Translations under genes and position numbers: made by a program
Part shown: piece after piece, positions 9,004-18,435 of the stretch
Numbering within the stretch: position 1 is the stretch's first letter
How the letters are laid out: every line of letters begins with the position of its first letter
Assembly: GCA_004535795.1 (NCBI GenBank)
Contig: SPIA01000001.1
Location: 333,431-397,430 of the forward strand
Length of the DNA: 64,000 bases
Direction of reading: 5' to 3'
Source: Gammaproteobacteria bacterium LSUCC0057
GTDB taxonomy: Bacteria > Pseudomonadota > Gammaproteobacteria > Pseudomonadales > Porticoccaceae
Notes under the pieces: model-generated
Databases searched by the model: none
Told to the model about the DNA's origin: nothing
Seen by the model: only the letters and a program-made list of their open reading frames with translations

Positions 9004-11028
9004 TTGCCCCAAGCTACTGCACCATTAGATCTTGCTCAGCAGCAGCAGTTGTTGCGCGATAAGCGCTTCGCCGAGGTATTGGCTGCCGCCCAGCAGCGGC
9101 TCGAGCAGGCCGCCGACGATGTCGATGCGCTCTACTTGGCGGCGGTGGCGGCGCGCTATGCGCAGCAGTTTGACACCGCCGCGCAGGCGCTGGAGCAGTT
9201 GCGGCAGTTGGCGCCGCAGCAGAGCCGCGCGCTGCAAGAGCAGGGCCATCTCAGTCGCGATCGCGGCGACTGGCAGGCGGCGCTGGGGTTTTACGCCCAA
9301 GCGGTGCGCGCCAATCCGGCGCTACTGGCCAGCTGGCAGGGCCAGCAGCGCATTCTTAGCGCCCGTGGCGACCACTACCAAGCTGAGCTGATCGGCCGTC
9401 AAATTGAGCAATTGCAGGCGCTGCCGGCAACGCTGTTGGCGGCCACCGATCTGATTGCGCAAGGCAAATTGGTGGTTGCCGAGCAGCGGGTTCGCGACTT
9501 TCTCAAACGTCACCCCCATCACATTGAGGCGATGCGGCTGCTGGCCGACATCGGCGTGCGTCTGGGTGTGCTGGATGACGCCGAACTGCTGTTGGAGAGC
9601 GCGGTGGCGATGGCCCCTGAGCAGTTGCAGCTGCGCGTCGACTACCTGCAGACGCTGCGCAAACGACAGAAGTTTGCCGCAGCGCTTGAGCAAGCGCGCT
9701 ATCTGCTGGCGCAACAGCCGGACAACTTGCAGTTTAAGTCGCTGTGCGCCATCGAGTTGATGCAGACCGGCGACTACCAGCAGGCATTGGCGCTGTTGGA
9801 CGAAGTGCTGGTGCAACTACCCGAAGAGCCGGTCACGTTGACCACCCGCGGCCACGCGCTCAAGACCGCAGGCGACAGCGCTCTGGCGGTCGATTCTTAC
9901 CAGCGCGCGACCGTTGCCAACCCTCGCCACGGCGAGGCTTGGTATGCATTGGCCAACCTCAAAACCTACCAATTTAACGACGCCCAGTTGGCGCAGATGA
10001 GCGCGCTGGTGAGCGACGCTTCGCTGCCGGTTGCCGACCGCGTCCACCTCTGTTTTGCCCTTGGTAAGGGCTTTGAAGACAGCGCTGACTACCCGCAGTC
10101 GTTCCACTACTACGCGCAGGGCAACAGCTTGAAACGGGCGCAGAGCCGCTACCGCGCCGACGCGATGAGCGAGGATCTGGCCGCGCAGCGCAGCGTCTGT
10201 ACCCACGCCTGGCGGCAGCGCACCGCGGGCGGCGGCTGCCTGGCGGGGGATCCCATTTTTATTGTTGGGCTGCCGCGCGCCGGCTCGACGCTGCTCGAGC
10301 AGATTCTCGCCTCGCACAGTCAGGTCGACGGCACCCTCGAGCTGCCCAACATACTAGCGCTGGCGCAGCGATTGCGCCGCGGTGACAAACTCGACGGCCA
10401 GCGCCACTACCCGCAAGTGCTGCAGAGCCTGAGCGCCCAGCAGCGTCTGCAGTTTGGCCAGCAGTACCTCGCCGAGACCCAGATTCACCGCGGCGCGGCA
10501 CCGTTTTTTATCGATAAGATGCCCAACAACTTTCGCCACATCGGTTTGATTAAGGCGATCCTGCCCAACGCCAAAATTATTGATGCCCGTCGCGCCGCGC
10601 TCGACTGCTGCTTTAGCGGTTTCAAGCAGCTGTTTGCCGAGGGCCAGGAGTTCACCTATGACCTCGCCGATATCGGCCGCTACTACCGCGACTATGTCGA
10701 GTTGATGGCGCACTGGCAGCAGCTTTATCCGGGCGAAATACTGCAGGTACAGTACGAACAGGTGGTCGATGATATCGACGGCCAAGTGCGGCGCATCCTC
10801 GACTACTGCGGCCTGCCGTTTGAGCCGGCTTGTCTGCAATTTCACACCACCCGCCGCGCGGTGCGCACCGCCAGCTCCGAACAGGTTCGCCAGCCGCTCA
10901 ACCGCGCCGGGCTCGACCAGTGGCGCCCCTACCAGGCGTGGCTTACTCCGCTTTACGACGCCCTCGGCGCTGACCTGCTGCCGGCTGATATTGCTGCCAA
11001 CAGAGCACCACAACAGGATGATCTATGA
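9004..11028 (+). CDS. TPR-repeat sulfotransferase
   Basis: Two-part protein of about 674 residues. The N-terminal ~400 residues are leucine/alanine/glutamine-rich helical repeats typical of TPRs (e.g. GDWQAALGFYAQAVRANPA, GDSALAVDSYQRATVANPRHGEAWYAL). The C-terminal ~260 residues are a PAPS-dependent sulfotransferase domain with the 5'-phosphosulfate-binding loop FIVGLPRAGSTLLEQIL and a downstream DKMPNNFRHIGLI. I choose the TTG at 9004 because AAGGAG (8993-8998) sits five bases before it. A GTG at 8980 in the same frame would place that site inside the gene. The stop overlaps the BCCT transporter start (ATGA), so the two are coupled. The sulfated substrate is unknown. Confidence 0.88.
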   Translation: MPQATAPLDLAQQQQLLRDKRFAEVLAAAQQRLEQAADDVDALYLAAVAARYAQQFDTAAQALEQLRQLAPQQSRALQEQGHLSRDRGDWQAALGFYAQAVRANPALLASWQGQQRILSARGDHYQAELIGRQIEQLQALPATLLAATDLIAQGKLVVAEQRVRDFLKRHPHHIEAMRLLADIGVRLGVLDDAELLLESAVAMAPEQLQLRVDYLQTLRKRQKFAAALEQARYLLAQQPDNLQFKSLCAIELMQTGDYQQALALLDEVLVQLPEEPVTLTTRGHALKTAGDSALAVDSYQRATVANPRHGEAWYALANLKTYQFNDAQLAQMSALVSDASLPVADRVHLCFALGKGFEDSADYPQSFHYYAQGNSLKRAQSRYRADAMSEDLAAQRSVCTHAWRQRTAGGGCLAGDPIFIVGLPRAGSTLLEQILASHSQVDGTLELPNILALAQRLRRGDKLDGQRHYPQVLQSLSAQQRLQFGQQYLAETQIHRGAAPFFIDKMPNNFRHIGLIKAILPNAKIIDARRAALDCCFSGFKQLFAEGQEFTYDLADIGRYYRDYVELMAHWQQLYPGEILQVQYEQVVDDIDGQVRRILDYCGLPFEPACLQFHTTRRAVRTASSEQVRQPLNRAGLDQWRPYQAWLTPLYDALGADLLPADIAANRAPQQDDL

Positions 11029-13067
11029 CCGATAGCACTGTAGTTCCACGCGGCCCGCACCCCGACAGCCGCGCCGCCGCCGGCAGTTGGATTATCGACA
11101 AGCCGGTATTTTTCTGGACGCTGACCTTCTTAGCGCTGTTGGCCGGCGGCACGGTGGCGTTCCCTCAGGCCAGCGCGGCGCTATTTGCGCAGCTCCAACA
11201 CGGCATTGTCCACTACGCCAGCTGGTACTACGTGATGGTGGTGGCAATTATTCTGGTCTGCGTGCTGTTTTTATCGTTCTCGCGGATCGGCGACATCAAA
11301 CTCGGCCCCGACCACTCGACCCCGGCCTACTCCAATGTGTCGTGGTTTGCCATGCTATTCTCGGCCGGAATGGGCATCGGCCTGATGTTTTACGGCGTCG
11401 CCGAACCGGTGATGCATTTTATGTCGCCGCCCCAAGGCGAGGGGGGTGATATCGATGCCGCCGGCCAGGCGATGCGGCTGACCTTTTTCCACTGGGGTAT
11501 TCACGCCTGGTCGATCTACGCCATTGTCGCGCTGATACTCGGTTACTTTGCCCACCGCCACGGCCTGCCGCTGACGCTGCGCTCGGCGCTCTATCCGCTG
11601 ATTGGCGACCGCATCTACGGGCCGATCGGCGCCGCCGTGGATGTCTTCGCCATTATTGGCACGCTATGTGGTATCGCCACCAGCCTCGGCCTGGGTGTCA
11701 TTCAAATTAATAGCGGCCTCAACTATCTGTTCGGCGTCGAGATATCGGTCTCTGTGCAGCTGATGCTGATCGCGGTCACCATTGGCCTTGCCACAGTGTC
11801 GGTGGTCATGGGTTTAGATGCCGGCATTAAACGGCTCTCAGAGCTCAATATCGGCTTTGCCGGACTGCTGCTGATCGGCGTGGTGATCGCTGGGCCGACC
11901 ATTTTTATCCTGCAGACCTTTCTGCAGAATGTCGGCTACTACTTCTCAGAGATTATCTCCAAGACCTTTAACCTCTACGCCTATCGGCCGACCGACTGGC
12001 TGGGCGGGTGGACCATTCTCTACTGGGGGTGGTGGTTGTCGTGGGCGCCCTTTGTCGGGCTGTTCATCGCCCGCATCTCGCGCGGGCGAACCATTCGCCA
12101 GTTTATTCTCGGCGCGATGCTGGTGCCCTGCGCATTCAATTTATTCTGGATGAGTGTGTTTGGCAGCTCGGCGATCGATCTGATTCTCTCCAACACCATG
12201 CCCGGTTTTGGCGAGGTGGTGCAGGCCAACCCGGCGGTGGCGCTGTTCCACTTTTTAGAGTCGCTGCCGCTATCAGCACTGCTCTCGGTGGTGTCGCTGG
12301 TGATGGTGGTGGTGTTTTTTGTCACCTCTGCCGACAGCGGGGCGATGGTGCTCAATATGCTCTCGGCGCACGGCCGCGACGACACCGCCATGGGCCAGCG
12401 AGTGCTGTGGGCGCTGATGATCGGCCTGCTGACCATGGTGCTGCTCTACGCCGGTGGCTTGGCAGCGCTGCAGACGGCCTCAATTGTCGGCGCGCTGCCG
12501 TTCTCGCTGGCGCTGTTGTGGGCGATGTGGGGTTTTATAAAGGCGCTCAAAATAGACTATGCCAAGCGCGAAGTGCAAATTGGTGCAGTGCCGAGCCCGC
12601 CGGCGGTGGTCAACAGCACAGGCTCCGGGCAGTGGCGCCAGCGGCTGCGGGTACTGTTGAAGTTTCCCTCAGACACCCAAGTGCTGAGTTTTCAGCGCCG
12701 GGTGGTGCACCCGGCACTGGAGCAGTTTGCCAACGAATTGCGCAACAATGATGTCGACTGTGCGGTGGTTGATGAGTTGGCTGAGGCGCAGCGTGTGCGC
12801 TTAGAGGTGTTTCACGGCGGCGAGTTGGATTTTGTCTACGAGGTGCGCTGTCGCTACCACCCGCTGCCTAGTGGCGGCTTTACTGCCGACGGTGAGTCGG
12901 TGGGCGAACAGCCCGATGACGGCGAGGCCTACTACTACCGCGCTGAGGTGCACTTTTTTGAAGGCGGTCAGGACTACGATGTGATGGGCTGGAGCCAAGA
13001 GCAGATCGTTCTGGACGTGTTACAGCGCTACGAGGCGCACCTGCACTTTCTCCACTCGGTCAGCTGA
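11025..13067 (+). CDS. BCCT-family choline/betaine-type transporter with C-terminal domain
   Basis: A 680-residue secondary transporter with about twelve membrane helices. The BCCT signatures are clear: AMLFSAGMGIGLMFYGVAEP near residue 110, and the tryptophan-rich segment ILYWGWWLSWAPFVGLFIARISRGRTI near 335. After about residue 520 there is a soluble C-terminal domain (LLKFPSDTQVLSFQRRVVHPALEQF onward), as in BetT-type choline transporters where it tunes osmotic activation. A substrate such as choline, betaine or a related quaternary amine is likely but unproven. It is translationally coupled to the sulfotransferase and converges on a MarR regulator 13 bases away. Confidence 0.92.
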   Translation: MTDSTVVPRGPHPDSRAAAGSWIIDKPVFFWTLTFLALLAGGTVAFPQASAALFAQLQHGIVHYASWYYVMVVAIILVCVLFLSFSRIGDIKLGPDHSTPAYSNVSWFAMLFSAGMGIGLMFYGVAEPVMHFMSPPQGEGGDIDAAGQAMRLTFFHWGIHAWSIYAIVALILGYFAHRHGLPLTLRSALYPLIGDRIYGPIGAAVDVFAIIGTLCGIATSLGLGVIQINSGLNYLFGVEISVSVQLMLIAVTIGLATVSVVMGLDAGIKRLSELNIGFAGLLLIGVVIAGPTIFILQTFLQNVGYYFSEIISKTFNLYAYRPTDWLGGWTILYWGWWLSWAPFVGLFIARISRGRTIRQFILGAMLVPCAFNLFWMSVFGSSAIDLILSNTMPGFGEVVQANPAVALFHFLESLPLSALLSVVSLVMVVVFFVTSADSGAMVLNMLSAHGRDDTAMGQRVLWALMIGLLTMVLLYAGGLAALQTASIVGALPFSLALLWAMWGFIKALKIDYAKREVQIGAVPSPPAVVNSTGSGQWRQRLRVLLKFPSDTQVLSFQRRVVHPALEQFANELRNNDVDCAVVDELAEAQRVRLEVFHGGELDFVYEVRCRYHPLPSGGFTADGESVGEQPDDGEAYYYRAEVHFFEGGQDYDVMGWSQEQIVLDVLQRYEAHLHFLHSVS

Positions 13068-13080
13068 TCGTCGCCAGCGG

Positions 13081-13575
13081 CTAACTGCTGCTTGCAGCCT
13101 CGCCGGGGCGGTCGAGGGTGCCGATGTCGAGTACCGGCGAGGCGTCGATGTGTTGCGCATCCATCATTTCAGCAACGCGCTGTAGTGAGGCGATAATCAT
13201 TGACTGCTCCCACTGCGCCAGCGCCGAAAACTGGCGAATAAATTGCTCTTGCAGCAGCGGTGGGGCCTTGCTCAAGGTATCGCGACCGGCGTCGGAAAGC
13301 TCTAGATAAACCTTGCGTTTGTCGCTGGCGGAGCGGATGCGACTGATCAACTGGCGGCTCTCGAGGCGGTCAATAATAGTAGTGACTGTCGCCTGGCTGA
13401 GGCTGATCGCCTTGGCCAGTTGGCCGATGGTCAACTCCTGTTGGGCGTTGATGGTGTGCAGGATCAAAATCTGCGGAGTGGTCAAACCGGTGGTGCGAAC
13501 CAGATACTTGGATTGTAAATCGGTGGCGCGAATGACCCGGCGCACAGCGATTAAGACCTGATCGATGGAGTCCAT
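13081..13575 (-). CDS. MarR-family regulator (CosR/EctR-like)
   Basis: A 164-residue winged-helix regulator. The recognition region is LTIGQLAKAISLSQATVTTIIDRLESRQLISR (about residues 49-80), followed by the MarR wing SASDKRKVYLELSDAGRD. The start MDSIDQVLIAVRRVIRATDLQSK and the C-terminal SPVLDIGTL remind me of the CosR/EctR group that controls compatible-solute genes in marine bacteria. The convergent BCCT transporter fits that idea, but assignment to that group is from memory. It is divergent from bioB; the BirA-type operator between them belongs to the biotin genes. Confidence 0.85.
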   Translation of the reverse strand: MDSIDQVLIAVRRVIRATDLQSKYLVRTTGLTTPQILILHTINAQQELTIGQLAKAISLSQATVTTIIDRLESRQLISRIRSASDKRKVYLELSDAGRDTLSKAPPLLQEQFIRQFSALAQWEQSMIIASLQRVAEMMDAQHIDASPVLDIGTLDRPGEAASSS

Positions 13576-13649
13576 GGCGCTTATTTCTCTACAGTGAGTA
13601 GGGTTTTATTATAAACCGCGCAGCGGCGGATTGTCCCCGCCGGTAGGCG

Positions 13650-13681
13650 TTGTCAACCAATAAATCTTTACTGGTTGACAG
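13650..13681 (+). promoter_or_regulatory. BirA-type biotin operator
   Basis: Inverted repeat TTGTCAACC (13650-13658), 14-base spacer, GGTTGACAG (13673-13681). It matches the half-site layout of the BirA box (TTGTAAACC, N14-16, GGTTTACAA) with one internal change per arm that preserves the symmetry. It lies 52 bases upstream of bioB and covers the putative -35 element, as expected for biotinyl-AMP-dependent repression by BirA. Confidence 0.88.
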
Positions 13682-13702
13682 TGGGGGCTGCGCCACTATC
13701 AT
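13675..13702 (+). promoter_or_regulatory. bioB promoter overlapping BirA operator
   Basis: Perfect -35 TTGACA (13675-13680), 16-base spacer, -10 TATCAT (13697-13702). The -35 is embedded in the right arm of the BirA box, so repressor and polymerase would exclude each other. The ribosome-binding site GGGAG (13722-13726) and the bioB ATG follow at normal spacing. Confidence 0.75.
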
Positions 13703-13732
13703 GGAGCCCTACAGACACTCAGGGAGATCACT

Positions 13733-14785
13733 ATGAGCGCAACAACCCCCGACGACATCCGTAACAACTGGCAGCGCGACGAGGTGCTGGCGCTCTTTAA
13801 CCAGCCTTTCAACGACCTGTTATTCACCGCACAGACGGTGCACCGTCGCCACTTCGACGCCAACAAGGTGCAGTTGTCGACCCTGATGTCGATCAAAACC
13901 GGTGCTTGCCCAGAGGATTGCAAATACTGCCCACAGAGCGCCCGCTACGACACCGGCTTGGAGAAGGAAAAACTGGTCGATGTCGAGCGGGTTATTGCCG
14001 AGGCGCGCGCCGCTAAAGCGAGTGGTGCCAGCCGCTTCTGTATGGGCGCCGCCTGGCGTTCGCCACACCAGCGCGATATGCCGGCGGTGGCGGCGATGGT
14101 GCGCGAGGTCAAAGCGCTGGGGTTAGAGACCTGCATGACGCTGGGTATGCTCGACGACCAGCAGGCTCAGCAGTTGGCTGAGGCTGGACTCGACTACTAC
14201 AACCACAATTTGGATACCTCACCGGAGTTCTATGGCGAGATCATCACCACCCGCACCTATCAAGACCGCCTCGAGACGCTCGACAATGTTCGCAAGGCCG
14301 GCATGAAGGTCTGTGCCGGTGGCATTATTGGCATGGGCGAGGGCCAGCGCGACCGCGCCGGACTGTTGATGGCGCTGGCGAATTTGCCGGAGCACCCAGA
14401 CTCGGTGCCGATCAATATGCTGGTCAAGGTGGCGGGCACACCACTGCAGGATGAGGCCGAGCTCGACCCGTTTGAATTTATCCGCACGATTGCGGTGGCG
14501 CGAATTATGATGCCCAAAGCCCACGTGCGGCTCTCGGCTGGTCGCGAAGAGATGAACGACCAGATGCAGGCGCTGGCCTTTTTGGCCGGAGCCAATTCAA
14601 TTTTTTACTGCGAAAAGTTGTTGACCACCGCCAACCCCAACGCCAACCGCGACATGGCGCTGTTTGCCCGTCTGGGTATTGAGCGTGAGAGTGTCGCCAC
14701 CGCCCACGACAACAGCGACCAGCAGCGCGCACTCGAGCGTCAAATTGCCGCTGCCGACAGCAGCGCTGCGTTTTATCCGGCCTAA
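13733..14785 (+). CDS. bioB: Biotin synthase
   Basis: Radical-SAM enzyme that inserts sulfur into dethiobiotin, the last step of biotin synthesis. The 4Fe-4S site CxxxCxxC is present in [17 protein letters not shown] (about residues 57-70). The family motifs [11 protein letters not shown] and [14 protein letters not shown] are also clear, as is the conserved arginine region RLSAGREEM that binds the 2Fe-2S cluster. The 350-residue length is normal. First gene of bioB-bioF-bioHC-bioD, behind a BirA box. bioA is not in this operon or window. Confidence 0.98.
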   Translation: MSATTPDDIRNNWQRDEVLALFNQPFNDLLFTAQTVHRRHFDANKVQLSTLMSIKTGACPEDCKYCPQSARYDTGLEKEKLVDVERVIAEARAAKASGASRFCMGAAWRSPHQRDMPAVAAMVREVKALGLETCMTLGMLDDQQAQQLAEAGLDYYNHNLDTSPEFYGEIITTRTYQDRLETLDNVRKAGMKVCAGGIIGMGEGQRDRAGLLMALANLPEHPDSVPINMLVKVAGTPLQDEAELDPFEFIRTIAVARIMMPKAHVRLSAGREEMNDQMQALAFLAGANSIFYCEKLLTTANPNANRDMALFARLGIERESVATAHDNSDQQRALERQIAAADSSAAFYPA

Positions 14786-14791
14786 CCGCCT

Positions 14792-15982
14792 GTGAGCGCA
14801 CTCGAGCGGCGACTGCACCAGCGTCTGCAGCAGCGCGATGAGCAGTTGCGCAGCCGCCAGCGCTACGCAAGCACAGCGCGCTGTCAGCCACACATGCAGC
14901 TGGCAGCGGGTGCGCAGCTCTGTTTTGCCAGCAATGACTACCTCGGCCTGGCCGGTCACCCCGATCTACAAGCGGCGGCAGTGGCGGCGCTGGCGCAATA
15001 CGGTACCGGTGCTGGCGCCTCCCATCTGATCAGCGGCCACCACCGCGCCCACGCCGAGCTTGAAGAGGCCCTCGCCGAGTTCACTGGGCGGCCGCGAGCG
15101 CTGCTGTTTGGCAGCGGTTACGCCGCCAATATGGGCACCATCAACGCGCTGTTGGGGCGCGGCGATCTGCTGCTTCAGGATTCGCTCAACCACGCCTCAC
15201 TGATCGACGGCGGGCTGCTCTGTCGCGCTGACAGCAAGCGCTATCGCCACGCCGATATCGACTCGGCAGAGCGCCAGCTCGAGAGCCACCAGCGCGCCGG
15301 AGCGGTGACGGTGTTGGCCACCGATGGCGTATTTAGTATGGATGGTGACTGCGCGCCACTGGCGCAGCTGGCCGCGCTCTGCCAGCCGCGCGATGTCGCG
15401 CTTATGGTCGACGATGCGCACGGCTTTGGGCTGCTCGGCGAGAGCGGTGGCGGCCTGGTCGAAGAGCTCGGCTTGAGCCTTGAGCAGGTGCCAATATTAG
15501 TTGGCACGCTGGGCAAGTCGTTTGGCAGTTACGGCGCCTTTGTCGCCGGCAGCGCCAATCTGATCGAGGCGTTGGTGCAGTTTTCGCGCAGCTACATCTA
15601 CACCACCGCGCAGCCGCCGGCGATCGCTGCGGCGAGTTTGGCAGCGCTGCAACTGGTGCGCCGCGACCGTTGGCGGCGCGACCATCTCAAACAACTGATC
15701 AGCTATTTCCGCCGCGCCGGCGAACAGCTAGCGCTGCCGCTGATGCCGTCACAAACCGCCATTCAGCCGCTGTTGATCGGCGACGAGGCGCGCTTGATGG
15801 CGATTGATGCGCAGCTGCGACAGCGCGGCTTGTGGGTCGGCGCGATTCGCCCGCCGACGGTGGCCGAGGGCAGCGCGCGGCTGCGCATTACCCTCACCGC
15901 GGCGCACAGCCGCAGCGATGTCGACCAGCTACTCGAGGCGCTCGGCGAGTTGTGCAGCTCGTCGGCGCTGGCGCCCCGCTGA
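14792..15982 (+). CDS. bioF: 8-amino-7-oxononanoate synthase
   Basis: PLP enzyme of the alpha-oxoamine synthase family, joining pimeloyl-ACP (or pimeloyl-CoA) with L-alanine. The PLP lysine is K242 in VGTLGKSFGSYGAF. The cofactor-binding DDAHGFG lies at 207-213, and the substrate loop includes GTGAGASHLISGHHRAH. Length is 396. The GTG start lies six bases after bioB, and the stop overlaps the next start (TGATG), so the operon is tightly coupled. A proper Shine-Dalgarno is not obvious, consistent with reinitiation. Confidence 0.96.
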   Translation: MSALERRLHQRLQQRDEQLRSRQRYASTARCQPHMQLAAGAQLCFASNDYLGLAGHPDLQAAAVAALAQYGTGAGASHLISGHHRAHAELEEALAEFTGRPRALLFGSGYAANMGTINALLGRGDLLLQDSLNHASLIDGGLLCRADSKRYRHADIDSAERQLESHQRAGAVTVLATDGVFSMDGDCAPLAQLAALCQPRDVALMVDDAHGFGLLGESGGGLVEELGLSLEQVPILVGTLGKSFGSYGAFVAGSANLIEALVQFSRSYIYTTAQPPAIAAASLAALQLVRRDRWRRDHLKQLISYFRRAGEQLALPLMPSQTAIQPLLIGDEARLMAIDAQLRQRGLWVGAIRPPTVAEGSARLRITLTAAHSRSDVDQLLEALGELCSSSALAPR

Positions 15983-17490
15983 TGGCGGCGACCGCGATAG
16001 TGCTGTTGCACGGCTGGGGCGGCAACAGCCGCAGCTGGGGGCAGGTGGCGCCGCAGCTGGCTGAGTTTGGCCCGCTGCAGCTGCTCGATCTGCCCGGCTA
16101 TGGCGACCAGCCGCCGCTCGCCGACCCCTCGCTGCAGGGCCACTTGCAGTGGCTCGATGAGCAGCTGCCGGCGCGCGCGGTGTTAGTCGGTTTCTCACTC
16201 GGCGGCATGCTGGCGCTGGCGTTTGCCGCGCAGCAGCCGCAGCGCCTTACCGGGCTGTTGACGGTGGCCAGCAATCTCTGTTTTGTCGCCACTGCGCAGT
16301 GGCCGAGTGCGCTGGCGCCGACGCTATTTGAAAGCTTTTATCGAGAGTTTGCCGGTGAGCCGGGCAAGACCATCGCGCGCTTCACCTCGCTGGCCTGCAA
16401 CAGCCAGCGGCAGATAAAAAAACAGCTGGCAGCCAACCCGCCGCTGCCGCCGACGCCAGAGGCGGGCCTGGCCCAGCTGGCGCTGCTCGGTGAGCTGCAA
16501 CTGTTCGACGCCGCTGCGAGGCTGGCCAATACGTCGCTGCCGGTGACGATGCTGTTCGCCGAGCAAGATGCGCTGGTGCCGGTGGCGGTCTGCGAGCGGC
16601 TGGCGGTGGATTACCCCAGCTTTACCATCGAGCGCTGTGCGGGCAGCCACTTGCTGCCGCTGCAACAGCCCGAGCGGGTGGTGTTGGCGGTAGAGCAGCT
16701 GTTGGCGCAGCAGCCGGAGCATCTCGACAAGCGCGCGGTCGCCGCCAGTTTTAGCCGCGCCGCTGGCAGTTACCGCGCAGCGGCGTCACTGCAGTGCGAG
16801 GTTGCCGAGCAGTTGCTGGCGCTGGCGCCAAACCGGCAGGTCGCTACCGTTATGGATCTCGGCTGCGCCAGCGGCGGCCAGCTGCCGGCGCTGCACCAGC
16901 GCTACCCAGAGGCGCAGCTGGTTGCCGCCGATCTGGCGCTGGGTATGCTGCAGCAGGCGGCGCAGCAGCCAGTGGATAACTGCGTGTGGCTGTGTGGCGA
17001 CGCCGAGTCGCTGCCGTTAGCTGGCGGTACAGTCGAGCTGCTGTACAGTAGCTTTGCCCTGCAGTGGTGTGAGCAGATCGAGCCACTCTGTGCCGAGCTG
17101 GCGCGGGTGGTTGCGGCCGCTGGTGAACTGTTGCTGGCTGTGCCGGTGGCCGGCACCCTGAGTGAGCTGCGCAGCGCCTGGGCGCGTGTCGACAGCGAGA
17201 TCCACGTCAACCGTTTCGCCTCTGCGCAGCGCTGGCGAGCGGCGCTCGAGAAGGCCGGTTTTGTCTGTGAGCAGCTTGAGTTGCGCGAGCACCGACAACC
17301 GCACCGCTCGGTGCGCGCACTACTGCAGTCGATCAAAGCGGTCGGCGCCCATAACGTCAACCGTCAGCGCGCCACCACTGCCACCGGACGCGGGCGTCTG
17401 CAGCAGCTCTACCAGCACTACCCAACCGCTGCCGACGGCAGCTGCACCGCCACCTGGCAGGTGCTGATGGGTCGCTGGCGGCGGCGCTGA
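15982..17490 (+). CDS. bioHC: Bifunctional pimeloyl-ACP methyl ester esterase / malonyl-ACP methyltransferase (BioH-BioC fusion)
   Basis: Fusion of the two enzymes that open and close the disguised-methyl-ester route to pimeloyl-ACP. Residues 1 to about 245 are a BioH alpha/beta hydrolase with the nucleophile Ser72 in GFSLG, Asp195 (EQDALVP) and His223 (GSHLLP). From about 248 a BioC methyltransferase begins with KRAVAASFSRAAGSY and the SAM motif VMDLGCASG (290-298). I start at the ATG at 15982, which overlaps the bioF stop; the frame stays open 150 bases further upstream, but that lies inside bioF. BioHC fusions are known from Saccharophagus and relatives, so this is not new, but it is a useful lineage marker. 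Confidence 0.95.
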   Translation: MAATAIVLLHGWGGNSRSWGQVAPQLAEFGPLQLLDLPGYGDQPPLADPSLQGHLQWLDEQLPARAVLVGFSLGGMLALAFAAQQPQRLTGLLTVASNLCFVATAQWPSALAPTLFESFYREFAGEPGKTIARFTSLACNSQRQIKKQLAANPPLPPTPEAGLAQLALLGELQLFDAAARLANTSLPVTMLFAEQDALVPVAVCERLAVDYPSFTIERCAGSHLLPLQQPERVVLAVEQLLAQQPEHLDKRAVAASFSRAAGSYRAAASLQCEVAEQLLALAPNRQVATVMDLGCASGGQLPALHQRYPEAQLVAADLALGMLQQAAQQPVDNCVWLCGDAESLPLAGGTVELLYSSFALQWCEQIEPLCAELARVVAAAGELLLAVPVAGTLSELRSAWARVDSEIHVNRFASAQRWRAALEKAGFVCEQLELREHRQPHRSVRALLQSIKAVGAHNVNRQRATTATGRGRLQQLYQHYPTAADGSCTATWQVLMGRWRRR

Positions 17491-17520
17491 GGACGTTTAC
17501 AACAACCATTGGGAGAGCTT

Positions 17521-18246
17521 ATGCCAGCCACAACAACCGCCGCCAAGCTGCGCCGCCAGCGCTGGTTTGTCACCGGTACCGACACCGATGTCGGCAAGAC
17601 CACAGTGGCGGCCGGCCTGTTGGTGGCGCTCAAGCAGCACGGTTTGACCACCCTGGCGCTGAAACCGGTGGCCGCCGGCTGCGAGACGACCGAACAGGGT
17701 TTGCGCAACAACGACGCGCTGGCACTGCAGGCGGCGGCCACAGTTGCGCTCGACTACCAGCAGATCAACCCAATCGCACTGGAGCCGGCCATTGCACCGC
17801 ATATCGCCGCGCAAGAGCTGGGGCTGACGATGCGGGTAGCGACTGTCGCCGGTTACTGTCGCGGCGCACTGCTGCAGCGCTGCGATGTGGCGCTGATCGA
17901 GGGAGCGGGCGGCTGGCGGGTGCCTCTCAACCTGCGCGAGAGTTTTGCCGATCTGGCGGTCGCTCTGCAGTGCCAGGTGGTGTTGGTGGTCGGGGTGAAG
18001 TTAGGCTGTATAAACCATGCGCTGTTAACCGCCGAAGCGATCGCCCGCGATGGCCTGCAAATGGTAGGATGGGTGGCCAATATCATCGACCCAAATACGG
18101 CGCGGCTGGCGGAGAATTTGGCCTCGCTCGAGGCGCTGCTGGGGGCGCCGTGCTGGGGGGTAGTGGAGTATATGCGCGAGCCGACCGCGACGGCGGTTGC
18201 CGCACAGTTGAACAGTAAGGCCATTGTGGAGAGTTGTTATGAGTGA
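17521..18246 (+). CDS. bioD: Dethiobiotin synthetase
   Basis: ATP-dependent carboxylase closing the ureido ring of dethiobiotin. P-loop GTDTDVGKT at residues 19-27 and the second signature IEGAGGWRVPLN are present. Length 241 from the ATG at 17521, which follows GGGAG with about five bases of spacing; an upstream TTG at 17509 would bury that site. It ends inside the start of the next gene (8-base overlap). Last biotin gene of the operon. Confidence 0.96.
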   Translation: MPATTTAAKLRRQRWFVTGTDTDVGKTTVAAGLLVALKQHGLTTLALKPVAAGCETTEQGLRNNDALALQAAATVALDYQQINPIALEPAIAPHIAAQELGLTMRVATVAGYCRGALLQRCDVALIEGAGGWRVPLNLRESFADLAVALQCQVVLVVGVKLGCINHALLTAEAIARDGLQMVGWVANIIDPNTARLAENLASLEALLGAPCWGVVEYMREPTATAVAAQLNSKAIVESCYE

Positions 18247-18433
18247 CAGGCATCTGAGTGAAGAGGACCAGGCCCGCGTCGATGCGGTGCTGCACAGCGG
18301 CTATAACCAGACCGAAAAGAGACCTTTTCGCGGCTGGCTACTGGCGGCTATCTTGGCGGTCATTGTGATCGGGTTGGGCGTGTTAGCCCGCGGTATCGCC
18401 GTCAGCCAGGGCTATCTGGGCAGCTTCTTTTAG
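18239..18433 (+). CDS. Small single-helix membrane protein, DUF3094-like
   Basis: A 64-residue protein with a charged N-terminus (SDRHLSEEDQARVDAVL), a KRPFRGW junction and one hydrophobic helix (about residues 34-53). It resembles the DUF3094 proteins I remember from Pseudomonas and relatives, whose function is unknown. The start overlaps bioD by 8 bases and recJ begins two bases after the stop, so it is probably translated from the bio-recJ transcript. Confidence 0.82.
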   Translation: MSDRHLSEEDQARVDAVLHSGYNQTEKRPFRGWLLAAILAVIVIGLGVLARGIAVSQGYLGSFF

Positions 18434-18435
18434 GC

